Under the pieces are notes generated by a model. The model saw nothing but the letters and a program-made list of their open reading frames with translations, ran no database searches and had not been told where the DNA came from. The position numbers were made by a program, and so were the translations under genes. Below, one piece after another: positions 8,706-17,603 of a DNA stretch of 47,903 bases (position 1 is the stretch's first letter; the number at the start of each line of letters is the position of its first letter). The stretch comes from an uncultured Bacteroidales bacterium. Lineage in GTDB: Bacteria > Bacteroidota > Bacteroidia > Bacteroidales > Bacteroidaceae. The stretch lies in assembly GCA_902760965.1 (NCBI GenBank), contig CACWIN010000022.1, positions 1-47,903 on the forward strand, read 5' to 3'.

Positions 8706-8744
8706 AAAGTGACGCAAAGGGGTCGTTTCCCTTTGCGTCACTTT
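8706..8744 (+). terminator. Terminator after hisB
   Basis: A perfect 16-bp inverted repeat (AAAGTGACGCAAAGGG with CCCTTTGCGTCACTTT, 7-base loop) starts within 5 bases of the hisB stop. The T run after it is short (TTTG), so the very stable stem carries the call. It ends the his operon here; hisH, hisA, hisF and hisI are not in the window. Confidence 0.85.
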
Positions 8745-8757
8745 GTGTCGTTTTTGC

Positions 8758-8765
8758 TAAATTTG
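8758..8765 (+). promoter_or_regulatory. -7 box of the fbp promoter (TAAATTTG)
   Basis: TAAATTTG lies 18 bases before the fbp ATG. A TTTG at 8732-8735, inside the 3' arm of the hisB terminator, is 22 bases upstream and could act as the -33 box, which would place the terminator and the promoter on shared DNA. Confidence 0.65.
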
Positions 8766-8783
8766 CAGTAAACATACAGGACT

Positions 8784-10637
8784 ATGGAGCGAAGCGTAGA
8801 ATATCTGCAGTTGCTGGCCAAGAGCTTCCCAAGCATTGCGGCTGCATCGACTGAAATAATAAACCTGGAGGCAATACTGAACCTGCCCAAGGGTACGGAG
8901 CATTTTGTGACCGATATCCACGGCGAGTACGACGCGTTTGACTACGTGTTGCGCTCTGCATCGGGCGTAATCCAGCAAAAGATTGATGCGGTGTTCGGCA
9001 ATGAACTCAGTGCCGATGACAAGCGCACCCTAAGCGCCCTGATCAGTTACCCTGAGGCCAAACTGCGTGCCATCAAGGCCGATAACGACAACCTGGACGA
9101 ATGGTACAAGGTCACGCTGATGCGCATGATTGCCGTACTCACCCGCGTTGCATCGCGCTACACCCGTTCCAAGGTGCGCAAGGCCCTGCCCAAGGACTAC
9201 GCCTACATCATTGAGGAACTCATGCACGAGACCCGCGGCACATTCATCTCCAAGCATAACTACCTGCAGGCCATCATAGACACGATAGTCAGCACCGGTC
9301 GCGCAAGCCATTTCATAACCGCAATAGCCGATGTCACCCGTGACCTGGTAATAGACCAGCTCCATATAATAGGCGATATCTACGACCGCGGCCCCGGCGC
9401 ACACCGCATTATGGACATGCTCTGCAATTATCGTGACTTTGACATACAGTGGGGAAATCATGACGTTGTCTGGATGGGAGCAGCCAGCGGAAGCGCAGCC
9501 TGCGTGGCTAACGTGATACGCAACAGCCTCAAGTATGCCGATATGAGCACGCTTGAGGACGGTTACGGCATCAACCTGCTCCTGTCACAGATGCACAAGG
9601 CGATAGCCGTTATACAGTTCAAGATTGAGGCAGAGGTTATTGCGCGTCATCCTGAGTTCAAGATGGATCATCGGCTCATGCTTGACAAGATAGATTTTCA
9701 CAAAGGCACTGTAATATGCAACGGGCAGGAGTACAAACTACGTGACACCAACCTGCCCACCGTTGACCCCAAGGACCCCTACAAACTCACGCCCGCTGAG
9801 CAGAACGTAATAAACCGTCTGGTACACAGTTTTACCAACAGCAAGGCTCTGGCGCGCCACATGGAGTGCCTCTTTGCACACGGTTCATTGTATCTGGTTC
9901 ACAACAACAACCTGCTCTACCACGGCAGCGTGCCCCTGAATGAGGACGGCACTTTTGCATCATTGGAGATACAAGGAGTGGAATACAAGGGTCGCGAACT
10001 GTTTGACGTGCTTGAAAAGATGGTGCGCACAGCCTATTTCTCCACTGATAATGATGAACTCAAGGAGTACGGCAAGGACCTGTTCTGGTATCTCTGGTGC
10101 GGCCCCGTATCGCCACCCTTTGACAAGAAGAGCATGGCTACGTTTGAGCGCTATTTTATAGCCGATACCAGCACGCACGTTGAGGAGAAGGGCAACTACT
10201 ACCGGCTCAAGAACCGCCGCGACATCTGCGAGATGATATTGCAGGAGTTCGGCATCACCGATATGGAGCACGCCCACATCATAAACGGACACATACCGGT
10301 AAAGGCTGCCAGTGGTGAGAGCCCCATCAAGGCCGACGGACGCCTTCTGGTTATTGACGGCGGATTCTCAAAGGTTTATCATGAGCAGACCGGAATAGCA
10401 GGCTACACCCTTATCTACAACTCACACGGCATGCGACTGGTGCGCCACCATCCGTTTGAGTCTATCCAACAGTCCATTGCGCAGGGAATGGACGTGATAG
10501 CCTCCACCCAGGTAGTAGAATACACTGAGAATCAGATTCTTGTACGTGACACCGACAAGGGCAAGCGCATCATGGCCCGCGTTGAGGACCTCAAGGCCCT
10601 GCTCCAAGCCTACCGCACCGGTCTTATCCGCAACTAA
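8784..10637 (+). CDS. fbp: Fructose-1,6-bisphosphatase, class III
   Basis: The enzyme hydrolyses fructose 1,6-bisphosphate to fructose 6-phosphate, the committing step of gluconeogenesis. At 617 residues it fits the class III (Firmicutes/Bacteroidetes) family, which has a metallophosphoesterase core: Asp44 and His46 in TDIHGE, GDIYDRGPG (197-205), WGNHDVVWMG (223-232), then NGHIPVK and a late SHG. It has its own promoter and a short leader of about 13 bases. It converges with pepD with a 28-base gap and no obvious hairpin. With the glycogen genes at 39-44 kb it indicates capacity to make and store hexose. Confidence 0.94.
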   Translation: MERSVEYLQLLAKSFPSIAAASTEIINLEAILNLPKGTEHFVTDIHGEYDAFDYVLRSASGVIQQKIDAVFGNELSADDKRTLSALISYPEAKLRAIKADNDNLDEWYKVTLMRMIAVLTRVASRYTRSKVRKALPKDYAYIIEELMHETRGTFISKHNYLQAIIDTIVSTGRASHFITAIADVTRDLVIDQLHIIGDIYDRGPGAHRIMDMLCNYRDFDIQWGNHDVVWMGAASGSAACVANVIRNSLKYADMSTLEDGYGINLLLSQMHKAIAVIQFKIEAEVIARHPEFKMDHRLMLDKIDFHKGTVICNGQEYKLRDTNLPTVDPKDPYKLTPAEQNVINRLVHSFTNSKALARHMECLFAHGSLYLVHNNNLLYHGSVPLNEDGTFASLEIQGVEYKGRELFDVLEKMVRTAYFSTDNDELKEYGKDLFWYLWCGPVSPPFDKKSMATFERYFIADTSTHVEEKGNYYRLKNRRDICEMILQEFGITDMEHAHIINGHIPVKAASGESPIKADGRLLVIDGGFSKVYHEQTGIAGYTLIYNSHGMRLVRHHPFESIQQSIAQGMDVIASTQVVEYTENQILVRDTDKGKRIMARVEDLKALLQAYRTGLIRN

Positions 10638-10665
10638 CTGTCCCTTTTGGTCATCGGACCCAGAC

Positions 10666-12111
10666 TTACGGGATATTGCGGAGGATAGCCACCAGATGAT
10701 CAAACACCATTGGGACGGTGGCCAGCTCCAGGCGCTCCGATGGGGAGTGGACGCCACGCAGTGTGGGGCCTATTGATATCATGTCCAGATCCGGATACGA
10801 ATCCAGGAACAGTCCGCATTCCAGACCGGCATGAATGGCTTTTACCTGAGGATCACGCCCAAACAGTTCCTTGTACGCACGCACTGCAATGCCCAGCAGT
10901 TCCGATTTGGGATTGGGAGTCCAACCGGGATAACCTTCGCTCTGCTCAACCTTGGCACCAGCCAGACGGAAACATGCAGCAAAAGTAGCCTGAACGGCAT
11001 ATTTGGCCGATTCCACCGAACTCCTATGGCTTGCCAGCATGGTTACCTTACCCTTTTCGGTACGGATACGTGCCAGATTGGAACTTGTCTCCACCAGTCC
11101 CGGAACATCCATGCTCATGGCATATACACCATTGAACGCGGCATATACAGAACGTATAATGTTACCAGCTACAGCCGGCTCAATGCACTCGGCCACAGCA
11201 TCGGTCGTTTCCATAAAGAATTTGGCCTCACGTTCCGTTACATGATATTCATTCTGTACATCCGATGCAAACACGTTAAAGTCCACACGGATATTCTCAC
11301 GGTCTGCAAAAGGAACGGCAATCACAGCCGTAGCATCACGCGGAATGGCATTGTGAAGGTTGCCGCCGTTTATTGAGCACAGACGCAAATCATACTTTTC
11401 CTGAGCGGTATTAAGGAAACGAGCCAGGATCTTGTTGGCATTTGCATAACCTTTCTCAATGTCATCGCCCGAATGGCCGCCATGTAATTTGTCCACGCCC
11501 ACGCGCAGGAACATATATCCGGCAGGTATCGGCTGGGGTTTATACTCAAATTCAATCATTGAGTTCATTCCACCGGCGCAACCTATATAAATCTGACCCT
11601 CGTCCTCCGAATCCAGATTAATCAGCATCTTGCCGTTCATCATGCCGGGTTTAAGTTGGGTAGCACCTGTAAGTCCGGTCTCTTCGGATACAGTAAACAG
11701 GCATTCTATTGGTCCGTGCTTTATCTCCTTGCTGTCCAGTACAGCCAAAGCCATGGCAACACCCATACCGTCATCGGCACCAAGAGTGGTTCCGCGGGCC
11801 TTGAGCCAGCCATCTTCAACGTAGGTATCTATAGGTTGAGTCATGAAATCATGATCCAAAGTGGCATCCTTTTCACATACCATATCCTGATGCGCCTGCA
11901 GGATTACAGTCTGACAGCTTTCATATCCGGGAGTTGCCGGTTTGCTTATCAGCACGTTTCCAACATCGTCCTTTTTTGCTTTCAAACCGCGTTCAGCGGC
12001 AAAATTCATAAGGTACTCACCCATCTTTTCCTCACGCCCCGATGGACGCGGGATACGGCATATTTCAAGAAATATGTCCATTACACGTTTTGAGTAATCC
12101 ATTTTTTCCAT
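10666..12111 (-). CDS. pepD: Aminoacyl-histidine dipeptidase (peptidase M20C)
   Basis: PepD cleaves Xaa-His and other dipeptides in the cytosol. The 481-residue protein shows the M20C metal and catalytic motifs in order: LQAHQDMV (His and Asp), LGADDGMGVAMA (bridging Asp), SEETGLTGATQL (catalytic Glu), INLDSEDEGQIYIGCAGG, GGHSGDDI in the lid domain, and near the end HAGLECG and RGVHSPSERL. A second ATG at 12102 (MDYSKR) could equally be the start. No signal peptide is seen. It is a single gene, transcribed divergently from the small membrane protein gene at 12190. Confidence 0.92.
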   Translation of the reverse strand: MEKMDYSKRVMDIFLEICRIPRPSGREEKMGEYLMNFAAERGLKAKKDDVGNVLISKPATPGYESCQTVILQAHQDMVCEKDATLDHDFMTQPIDTYVEDGWLKARGTTLGADDGMGVAMALAVLDSKEIKHGPIECLFTVSEETGLTGATQLKPGMMNGKMLINLDSEDEGQIYIGCAGGMNSMIEFEYKPQPIPAGYMFLRVGVDKLHGGHSGDDIEKGYANANKILARFLNTAQEKYDLRLCSINGGNLHNAIPRDATAVIAVPFADRENIRVDFNVFASDVQNEYHVTEREAKFFMETTDAVAECIEPAVAGNIIRSVYAAFNGVYAMSMDVPGLVETSSNLARIRTEKGKVTMLASHRSSVESAKYAVQATFAACFRLAGAKVEQSEGYPGWTPNPKSELLGIAVRAYKELFGRDPQVKAIHAGLECGLFLDSYPDLDMISIGPTLRGVHSPSERLELATVPMVFDHLVAILRNIP

Positions 12112-12148
12112 TTAGCGAATTCTTAACAACTCCAAAAATACAGTTTTA

Positions 12149-12181
12149 TTGAAAATATATCAACTAAAATCCCTAACTTCG
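12149..12181 (+). promoter_or_regulatory. Probable promoter for the small membrane protein and OmpH-like genes
   Basis: TTG (12149-12151), 22 bases, then TAACTTCG (12174-12181), one base off the TAnnTTTG box. It lies 8 bases before the ATG at 12190, so the 5' leader would be very short. Confidence 0.5.
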
Positions 12182-12189
12182 CGCCTTGT

Positions 12190-12402
12190 ATGTGGAAAAC
12201 GTTTCTGACAGTCATTCTTTTTCTTTTGGCAGCGGTGGTTTTATTGTCAGTAAGCATCCTGCTCAAAAAGAACGGTAAGTTCCCCAACATACACGTAGGG
12301 AGCAATCCGGCAATGAGAAAGCACAAAATAGGTTGCGTTGAATCACAAGATAAACAGGCTCAGATAATAAGTCCTCTGGCCGTAAACGAAAAAAGTAAAT
12401 AA
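12190..12402 (+). CDS. Small conserved membrane protein, function unknown
   Basis: A 70-residue protein with one N-terminal membrane helix (TFLTVILFLLAAVVLLSVSI, 4-23), then a basic segment and a conserved-looking motif FPNIHVGSNPAMRKHKIGC followed by SQDKQAQI. I recall similar short proteins in Bacteroidales next to other genes, but no function is known to me. A single Cys at about 49 follows the basic motif. It ends 14 bases before the OmpH-like gene, so the two probably share a transcript. It is accepted as real for its helix, its promoter and the tight spacing. Confidence 0.65.
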   Translation: MWKTFLTVILFLLAAVVLLSVSILLKKNGKFPNIHVGSNPAMRKHKIGCVESQDKQAQIISPLAVNEKSK

Positions 12403-12416
12403 CTAAAAGTAATTAT

Positions 12417-13010
12417 ATGAACATCAAGTCCGTTTCAACAGTAGTTTTGTCAACAGCAATAGTTCTTGGCTTGTGCCAGTGCAATCAGCAGACTACAAAC
12501 AACACCAGTACAGTCAATCAGGAGCAGGCTCCCGTAGCAGTGACCGGCCTTAAGATTGCTTACATAAACGTTGACTCACTTTTGGCAAACTACGCGTTTT
12601 ATCAGGATCTTGCCGAAGAAATGACCCGCAAGGAGGAAAACTACCGTCTGGTTCTGACCGAGGAGGGCAAAAAGCTCCAAAAGGAGATTGACGATTTCCA
12701 GAAAAAGCTTGAGAACGGAGTATATTCATCAAGGGAGCGCGCCGAGTCCGAGCAGAACCGTCTGGCCAAAAAGCAACAGGCACTTCAGGAAAAGACCCAA
12801 AAGTACAGCGTTGAACTTGACACCGAAGGCGCCGCAAATTCACAGAGAATAAGCGAGTCTGTTGAGAACTACATAAAGGAGTACAACAAGTCTCACGGCT
12901 TTAACCTTATTATAAGTAAGGCCAGCCTCCTTTATGCCGATGAAACCCTGAACATTACAGCCGAGGTTCTTGAAGGCCTGAACGCAGCTTACAAACCCGA
13001 AAGCAAGTAA
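12417..13010 (+). CDS. OmpH/Skp-family periplasmic chaperone-like protein
   Basis: A 197-residue exported protein. The N-terminus is a signal sequence ending in Cys residues (GLCQCNQQ), so it may be a lipoprotein, though the lipobox is irregular. After a Thr/Asn-rich linker comes the OmpH opening strand IAYINVDSLLANY (about 48-60), then two long charged helices (about 62-140, rich in Glu, Lys and Gln) like the tentacles of Skp, and a closing strand FNLIISKASLLYAD. Skp proteins hold unfolded outer membrane proteins in the periplasm; Bacteroidetes have several paralogues, so the client is unknown. A large inverted repeat follows the stop. Confidence 0.82.
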   Translation: MNIKSVSTVVLSTAIVLGLCQCNQQTTNNTSTVNQEQAPVAVTGLKIAYINVDSLLANYAFYQDLAEEMTRKEENYRLVLTEEGKKLQKEIDDFQKKLENGVYSSRERAESEQNRLAKKQQALQEKTQKYSVELDTEGAANSQRISESVENYIKEYNKSHGFNLIISKASLLYADETLNITAEVLEGLNAAYKPESK

Positions 13011-13011
13011 T

Positions 13012-13107
13012 CCCGCGCGGAAAAGAATATCACACGGAAATCACGGAAATCACAGAAATGTTTTCCGTGATTTCTGCTTTTATGTGTGACCTTATTCTAT
13101 CCGCGTG
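13012..13107 (+). terminator. Large inverted repeat, likely terminator after the OmpH-like gene
   Basis: The outer arms CGCGCGGA (near 13013) and TCCGCGTG (near 13100) and the inner arms CACACGGAAATCACGGAAA and TTTTCCGTGATTTC pair to form a long, interrupted stem. The 5' arm also contains a short tandem repeat (TCACGGAAA, TCACAGAAA). It lies between the OmpH-like stop and the next promoter and could be a terminator or a repeat element acting as one. Confidence 0.65.
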
Positions 13108-13121
13108 AAACAAAAAAGCGT

Positions 13122-13129
13122 TATCTTTG
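13122..13129 (+). promoter_or_regulatory. -7 box of the CE15 esterase promoter (TATCTTTG)
   Basis: TATCTTTG, a full TAnnTTTG match, lies 16 bases before the ATG. No TTG was found at the usual -33 distance. Confidence 0.6.
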
Positions 13130-13145
13130 AAAAAAAAATAAACTT

Positions 13146-14507
13146 ATGAGAGCTATAAAGATTATCCTTGCAGCGACCCTTGTGGCCTGCATTCCGTTTG
13201 CAGCAAATGCACAGTTCATGATGTTTGGAGGTGGCAACCGGGCCAGCCAGGACAGCCTGCGTAAGATTGCCGCAGCCGATTACGCCGATATGTTGGCAAA
13301 AGTAGGAGTTGACCAGCCCCGCGAAGGCCGCCAGCCCAACAGCCAGGATGAGAGCAAGCATCCCAATTATGACGAGCTGATTGCAAATCCCTACCCCTTC
13401 TATCCCGACCCACTCGTTACTGAGAGCGGAAAGAAAGTAAAGAATGCCAAGATGTGGACCAAGATCCGCCGTCCTGAGATTGTTAAGCTTTTTGAGGATA
13501 ATGTATATGGCCGGATACCCGACAATGTGCCAGGTGTCAAGTGGGAAGTAACCAACGAGGAAAAGAAAGATTTTGCAGGCACCCCCGTTGTAGTACGCAC
13601 CCTTAAAGGCGTAGTTGACAACTCCAGTTATCCCGCCATCACTGTTGAAATATCAGCCAACGTGGTATATCCGGAAGGCAAGCAGAACCTGCCCGTAATC
13701 ATAGAGTTCGGATTTGGCGGCGGCGACCCCACTCGTACCCGCGGCAACAGCAAATCATGGCAGCAAATGGTAATTGAACGCGGTTGGGCGGCAGCCAGCA
13801 TCAATCCCTCATCAATCCAGGCCGATGCAGGATCGGGCCTGACAAACGGTATTATAGGTCTTTGCAATAAGGGAGAGTTCCGCCAGCCCACCGATTGGGG
13901 CTCACTCCGCGCATGGGGATGGGGACTGTCAAGACTGATTGACTATTTTGAGACCGACAAGACCTTTGACGCAACCAAATGCGCCATTGAGGGTGTATCG
14001 CGTTACGGAAAGGCATCGCTGGTGGCAATGGCATTCGAGGAGCGTATTGCAGCCGGATTTATTGCATCATCGGGCAAGGCCGGTGCTGCAGGATGGCGCC
14101 GTGACTGCGGTGAGAGCATAGGCAACATAGTTTCCAACGAGGAATATCACTGGGTATGCGGTAACCTCATAAAATACGGAACCGACCCTCTGACCGAGAA
14201 TGACCTCCCGGTTGACCAGCACGAACTGATTGCACTTTGCGCCCCGCGTGCCTGCTTTATCTCTACCGGTAGCTGGAGTGGCGACAAATGGCAAGATGTA
14301 GTTGGTTCGTTCATATCGGCATCAAAGGCATCGCCGGTTTACGAACTGTTTGGATATAAGGGCGTTGGCACCGATCTTTTCCCTGGCATGGACAACGGTC
14401 TTATGGATGGCAGGCTAACATACCGCCAGCATCACGGAGGTCATGAGGCTGGTCCAAACTGGCCTTTCTTCCTGGATTTCTTTGAGCGCGAGGTGGTAAA
14501 TAAATAA
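13146..14507 (+). CDS. Glucuronoyl esterase-like protein (CE15 family)
   Basis: CE15 enzymes split the ester between lignin alcohols and the 4-O-methyl-glucuronic acid side chains of xylan. The 453-residue protein has a signal peptide (1-22, ending ANA), an alpha/beta hydrolase fold, and the family nucleophile motif GVSRYGK (Ser285; most members have GCSRxGK). It also has RRDCGESIGNI, CAPRACFIS, and the His motif HHGGHEAGPNW (His433). Where fungal enzymes place the acid Glu, this one has IASSGKAG; Asp357 in VDQHELIAL could serve instead, as in some bacterial members. It has its own promoter. No other xylan gene is nearby, so the substrate is inferred from family only. Confidence 0.8.
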   Translation: MRAIKIILAATLVACIPFAANAQFMMFGGGNRASQDSLRKIAAADYADMLAKVGVDQPREGRQPNSQDESKHPNYDELIANPYPFYPDPLVTESGKKVKNAKMWTKIRRPEIVKLFEDNVYGRIPDNVPGVKWEVTNEEKKDFAGTPVVVRTLKGVVDNSSYPAITVEISANVVYPEGKQNLPVIIEFGFGGGDPTRTRGNSKSWQQMVIERGWAAASINPSSIQADAGSGLTNGIIGLCNKGEFRQPTDWGSLRAWGWGLSRLIDYFETDKTFDATKCAIEGVSRYGKASLVAMAFEERIAAGFIASSGKAGAAGWRRDCGESIGNIVSNEEYHWVCGNLIKYGTDPLTENDLPVDQHELIALCAPRACFISTGSWSGDKWQDVVGSFISASKASPVYELFGYKGVGTDLFPGMDNGLMDGRLTYRQHHGGHEAGPNWPFFLDFFEREVVNK

Positions 14508-14571
14508 TCCGGAATTAACATTTCACGGTTTTGTGCATCTTAATAATAGGAAACCACAAAAAACTACAACG

Positions 14572-15345
14572 ATGAAAACAAAAGTGATGATGATTAGCAT
14601 TGCAGTTGGAATCCTACTGTTTTGCACAGACAACGTTCAGGCACAGTCCAGAGTTGTCAGGAGAGCAAGAACCGAACGCAGAGTACGCAATGAGCGTCCC
14701 AATGACCGCCGTCCCGAAGCTGTAGTAGCACCCGTACCTGCCAAACCTGTCCGTAAAAGGGTTGACCCCGATGCCATTCGTGCAATAGAACGCGAGTCAT
14801 TTGACTCCAACCGTCTAAAGATGACCCAGATGATCATCTCCACTGGCGGACTGTTAAGCACTTCGCAGATATATACAATATCAAAAGCATTTGATTTTGA
14901 CAGCAACAGGGTCAAGTTCCTTACAATGGCTTACCCCAATTGTATAGACAAAGCCTCATATTACCGGGTACTTGAAACACTTGACTTTAGTTCAAGCAAG
15001 GAAAAGATAACCGAGTTTGTGATTGGTTTTAAGCATGACAAGCCCGATATGGAACCTCTGGCTGCTATATCAAGCCACGACCTGAACGACATTGTAAAGG
15101 TGCTTAAGCACGAATCATTTGATTCAACACGCAAAAAGCTGGGTATGATGATCACATGCGGATGCGTACTCACTTCACGCCAAATAGCAGCTATGGCCAA
15201 GACCTTTGACTTTGACAGCAACCGATATGATTTCCTGCTGTTTGCGTACCGCAACTGCGTTGATCCCCAGAATTACGCAATTGCTGCCGGCACGCTCGAA
15301 TTCAGCAGCAGCCGTAGCGAACTTATGCGCAAAATCTCCAGATAA
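14572..15345 (+). CDS. Secreted DUF4476-type protein with two repeats
   Basis: The start chosen (14572) gives MKTKVMMISIAVGILLFC with cleavage after VQA, 257 residues in all; an earlier ATG at 14533 would bury the signal peptide. After an Arg/Pro-rich basic linker (about 25-60), two copies of a helical module of about 95 residues follow. Each contains SFDSNR or SFDSTR, a Gly-containing turn, QI..(S/A)K(A/T)FDFDSNR, and a closing L(D/E)FSSS motif. This matches DUF4476, common in Bacteroidetes and of unknown function. It lies 64 bases after the esterase gene and is followed by a strong bidirectional hairpin. Confidence 0.75.
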   Translation: MKTKVMMISIAVGILLFCTDNVQAQSRVVRRARTERRVRNERPNDRRPEAVVAPVPAKPVRKRVDPDAIRAIERESFDSNRLKMTQMIISTGGLLSTSQIYTISKAFDFDSNRVKFLTMAYPNCIDKASYYRVLETLDFSSSKEKITEFVIGFKHDKPDMEPLAAISSHDLNDIVKVLKHESFDSTRKKLGMMITCGCVLTSRQIAAMAKTFDFDSNRYDFLLFAYRNCVDPQNYAIAAGTLEFSSSRSELMRKISR

Positions 15346-15366
15346 TTCCAAACAGCCAGCAATAAC

Positions 15367-15399
15367 AAAAAAGGTTCGGAAAAAATCCGAACCTTTTTT
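15367..15399. terminator. Bidirectional terminator between convergent genes
   Basis: A 14-bp perfect stem, AAAAAAGGTTCGGA with TCCGAACCTTTTTT, and a 5-base loop. It has T runs on both strands and sits between the stops of the DUF4476 gene (15345) and the thioredoxin-like gene (15407), so it can serve both. Confidence 0.92.
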
Positions 15400-15406
15400 A
15401 TTATTC

Positions 15407-16522
15407 TCAAATTCCCAAGAGTTCCTTGAGTTTCTCCTCAAGCTCTCCCCCTCTAAGGTTGCGCTCAATAATAGTGCCCTCCGAATCAATCAGGAAAGTA
15501 CTTGGAATTGACCTGACACCGTAAACCAGCGAAGCCGAAGACTCACGTTCATCACTGTCCAGCAACTGGATCCAATCCATACCGTTTTCACTGATGGCCT
15601 TTTTCCATGCATCCTGATCGTCATCGACCGATACGCTTACAATCTCAAATCCTTTTGACTTGTATTTTTTGTAAGCAGCCTTAAGGTTGGGAACCTCGCC
15701 CATGCAGGGACCGCACCAGCTTGCCCAGAAATCAAGCAATACGTATTTGTTCTTTGCAATAACACTTGACAATGAGAGAGTACCGTTCAAGGCATTCTTT
15801 TTTCGGTCCAGAAGACCTTCCTCAAAATCAGTGTACTTTTGTCCAATCTGAATACGGACCTGAGACTCCATAGCGTCTTTAAGCATTATCAAAGCCTCAT
15901 TACCGCCAAAATTATCCTCAAATCCGGCAATCAGTTCCAGCACCTTTTCGGGGTTGAACATTGAGTAGTTCTCAATGAGCTGCTGAAAACCGAAAAGCTT
16001 GTCGGTATTCTCCTCAATGCTAGCCAGCACAACACTCTCATAAGAGTTTTCCAGTTCCCTTAACTGCTCTATAAGGTCACTTGTATCACCTTGGGTTGCA
16101 GCTGTTATCTTAATCTTGTCCTGCAGTTCCTCGGACTGAGTATTCATTGCATACATCCTGTCAAAGAAAGCCTGGAACGCATCGTTGTTCACGGTACCTA
16201 CAATATGTTGAGTACCTTCCAGAAGGTCGCAGTCCAGATCAATCACACCGTTCTCCAGGAACAGCTGGCATCCGTGAAGCTGACCCTCAATCTCAAAGGT
16301 AATGATACCAATCTGGCAGGAATCGGTAGTTCCGGAAAGCATAAACTTGCCGTTTTTGACCACATCCGAATCCTGAGCCACAAGGCCGTTGTCCTGAACG
16401 GTATTAAGAGTAACTACCATTCCGTCAGGGAGGCCCTCTATCCTACCCTTAATCTTATAGCCCGAACTGCCGCAGGATATCAGAGCAACTAATGCTAAAG
16501 CAATGAACAAGAATCTTTTCAT
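15407..16522 (-). CDS. TlpA-like thioredoxin lipoprotein with N-terminal DUF4369-like domain
   Basis: A periplasmic, membrane-anchored thiol-disulfide protein of 371 residues from the ATG at 16522 (MKRFLFIALALVALISC, lipobox Cys at 17). Upstream in-frame codons run into the prs gene and are rejected. Residues about 20-110 form the beta-rich domain (IKGRIEGLPDGMVVTL) seen before Bacteroidetes TlpA domains. A helical middle follows, then a thioredoxin fold from about 240 with WASWCGPC (the redox CxxC) and the cis-Pro motif SIPSTFLI. It likely reduces or oxidises exported proteins; its partner is unknown. It starts 13 bases after prs, so both are read from the prs promoter. Confidence 0.88.
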   Translation of the reverse strand: MKRFLFIALALVALISCGSSGYKIKGRIEGLPDGMVVTLNTVQDNGLVAQDSDVVKNGKFMLSGTTDSCQIGIITFEIEGQLHGCQLFLENGVIDLDCDLLEGTQHIVGTVNNDAFQAFFDRMYAMNTQSEELQDKIKITAATQGDTSDLIEQLRELENSYESVVLASIEENTDKLFGFQQLIENYSMFNPEKVLELIAGFEDNFGGNEALIMLKDAMESQVRIQIGQKYTDFEEGLLDRKKNALNGTLSLSSVIAKNKYVLLDFWASWCGPCMGEVPNLKAAYKKYKSKGFEIVSVSVDDDQDAWKKAISENGMDWIQLLDSDERESSASLVYGVRSIPSTFLIDSEGTIIERNLRGGELEEKLKELLGI

Positions 16523-16535
16523 GAATAGATAAGGT

Positions 16536-17483
16536 TTATCTGATAAGGTATTGTGAGCTGATTGACTCGTTTGATATAACCCTGCGGATAGTCTCGGCAA
16601 ACATCTGTGCTATTGACAACTGTTTGAGCTTTTTGCAGGGAATGGGATTGCGGTAAGGAATGCTGTTGGTAAACACAATCTCCTCAAGAGCCGAATTGTC
16701 CACACGTACGGGAGCATCGCCCGACATAACGCAATGCGAAGCTATGGCACGGACTGATTTGGCACCAGCCTCCATCATTACATCGCCTGCCTTGCAGATA
16801 GTACCTGCAGTATCAACAATATCATCAACAATCACAACATTCTTGCCCTGAACATCACCAATTATGCGGATATCATCAACAACATTGGCTCTTGTACGGG
16901 TTTTCTGGCAAAGTACCAGAGGCACATCCAGGAACTTGGCATATGCACTGGCACGCTTACTGCCGCCTACATCGGGAGCGGCCATAACCAGTTCTTCAAG
17001 CTTAAGGCTCTGAATGTAAGGCAGGAATACCATCGAAGCATACAGATGGTCTACCGGAACATCAAAGAATCCCTGAATCTGGTCAGCATGCAGATCCATT
17101 GTAATAAGTCTGTCAATGCCTACAGTGCTGAGCAAATCGGCCACCAGCTTGGCGCCTATTGAAACGCGGGGCTTGTCCTTACGGTCCTGTCTGGCCCATC
17201 CAAAATAAGGAATTACAGCATTTACTGATTTGGCCGATGCACGCTTTGCAGCATCAATCATGAGCAAAAGCTCCATAAGATTGTCCGATGACGGGAATGT
17301 GGACTGTACCAGAAATACATCGGCGCCGCGGATTGACTCCTCAAAAGAGACGGCAAACTCACCATCGGCAAAGTGAACCACATTCATGTTGCCCAGCGGG
17401 CATTTAAGGTAATCGCATATCTCTTTGGCCAGGTACATAGTGTTTGTACCGCAAAAAACCATGTAAGGATTGCTTGAATCCAT
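16536..17483 (-). CDS. prs: Ribose-phosphate pyrophosphokinase
   Basis: Prs makes PRPP from ribose 5-phosphate and ATP, feeding nucleotide, NAD and histidine synthesis; HisG in this window uses PRPP. The 315-residue protein has the standard class I motifs: FADGEF near the start, the flexible catalytic-loop signature DRKDKPRVSIGAKLVADLL, DLHADQIQGFFDVPVDHL, and the PRPP-binding loop VVIVDDIVDTAGT. It has its own promoter (17521-17528) and a short leader. The TlpA-like gene follows 13 bases downstream. Confidence 0.96.
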   Translation of the reverse strand: MDSSNPYMVFCGTNTMYLAKEICDYLKCPLGNMNVVHFADGEFAVSFEESIRGADVFLVQSTFPSSDNLMELLLMIDAAKRASAKSVNAVIPYFGWARQDRKDKPRVSIGAKLVADLLSTVGIDRLITMDLHADQIQGFFDVPVDHLYASMVFLPYIQSLKLEELVMAAPDVGGSKRASAYAKFLDVPLVLCQKTRTRANVVDDIRIIGDVQGKNVVIVDDIVDTAGTICKAGDVMMEAGAKSVRAIASHCVMSGDAPVRVDNSALEEIVFTNSIPYRNPIPCKKLKQLSIAQMFAETIRRVISNESISSQYLIR

Positions 17484-17520
17484 AAAGAAATGAGTGTATT
17501 TGTTTAATTATTTTGCTCCG

Positions 17521-17528
17521 CAAAGTTA
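17521..17528 (-). promoter_or_regulatory. -7 box of the prs promoter (TAACTTTG)
   Basis: Read on the minus strand this is TAACTTTG, a full TAnnTTTG match, 38 bases before the prs start. No good -33 TTG is visible; a poly-T tract lies just upstream instead. Confidence 0.65.
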
Positions 17529-17553
17529 TAAAAAAAAAGATTTGGACGTAATA

Positions 17554-17583
17554 AAAAAAGGTCACCTATTAGGCGACCTTTTT
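17554..17583 (-). terminator. Terminator after the beta-barrel gene
   Basis: AAAAAGGTCGCC, a 5-base loop and GGTGACCTTTTT on the minus strand, then T residues. One pair is G.U on the minus-strand RNA but would be A-C on the plus strand, so the hairpin is built for minus-strand transcripts, fitting the gene ending at 17604. Confidence 0.88.
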
Positions 17584-17603
17584 ATTATTACCTCTAATGA
17601 AAA

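Noticed and set aside
16523-16600. Longer start for the TlpA-like protein
   Set aside because: It overlaps the end of prs and puts 26 polar residues before a clear lipoprotein signal peptide.
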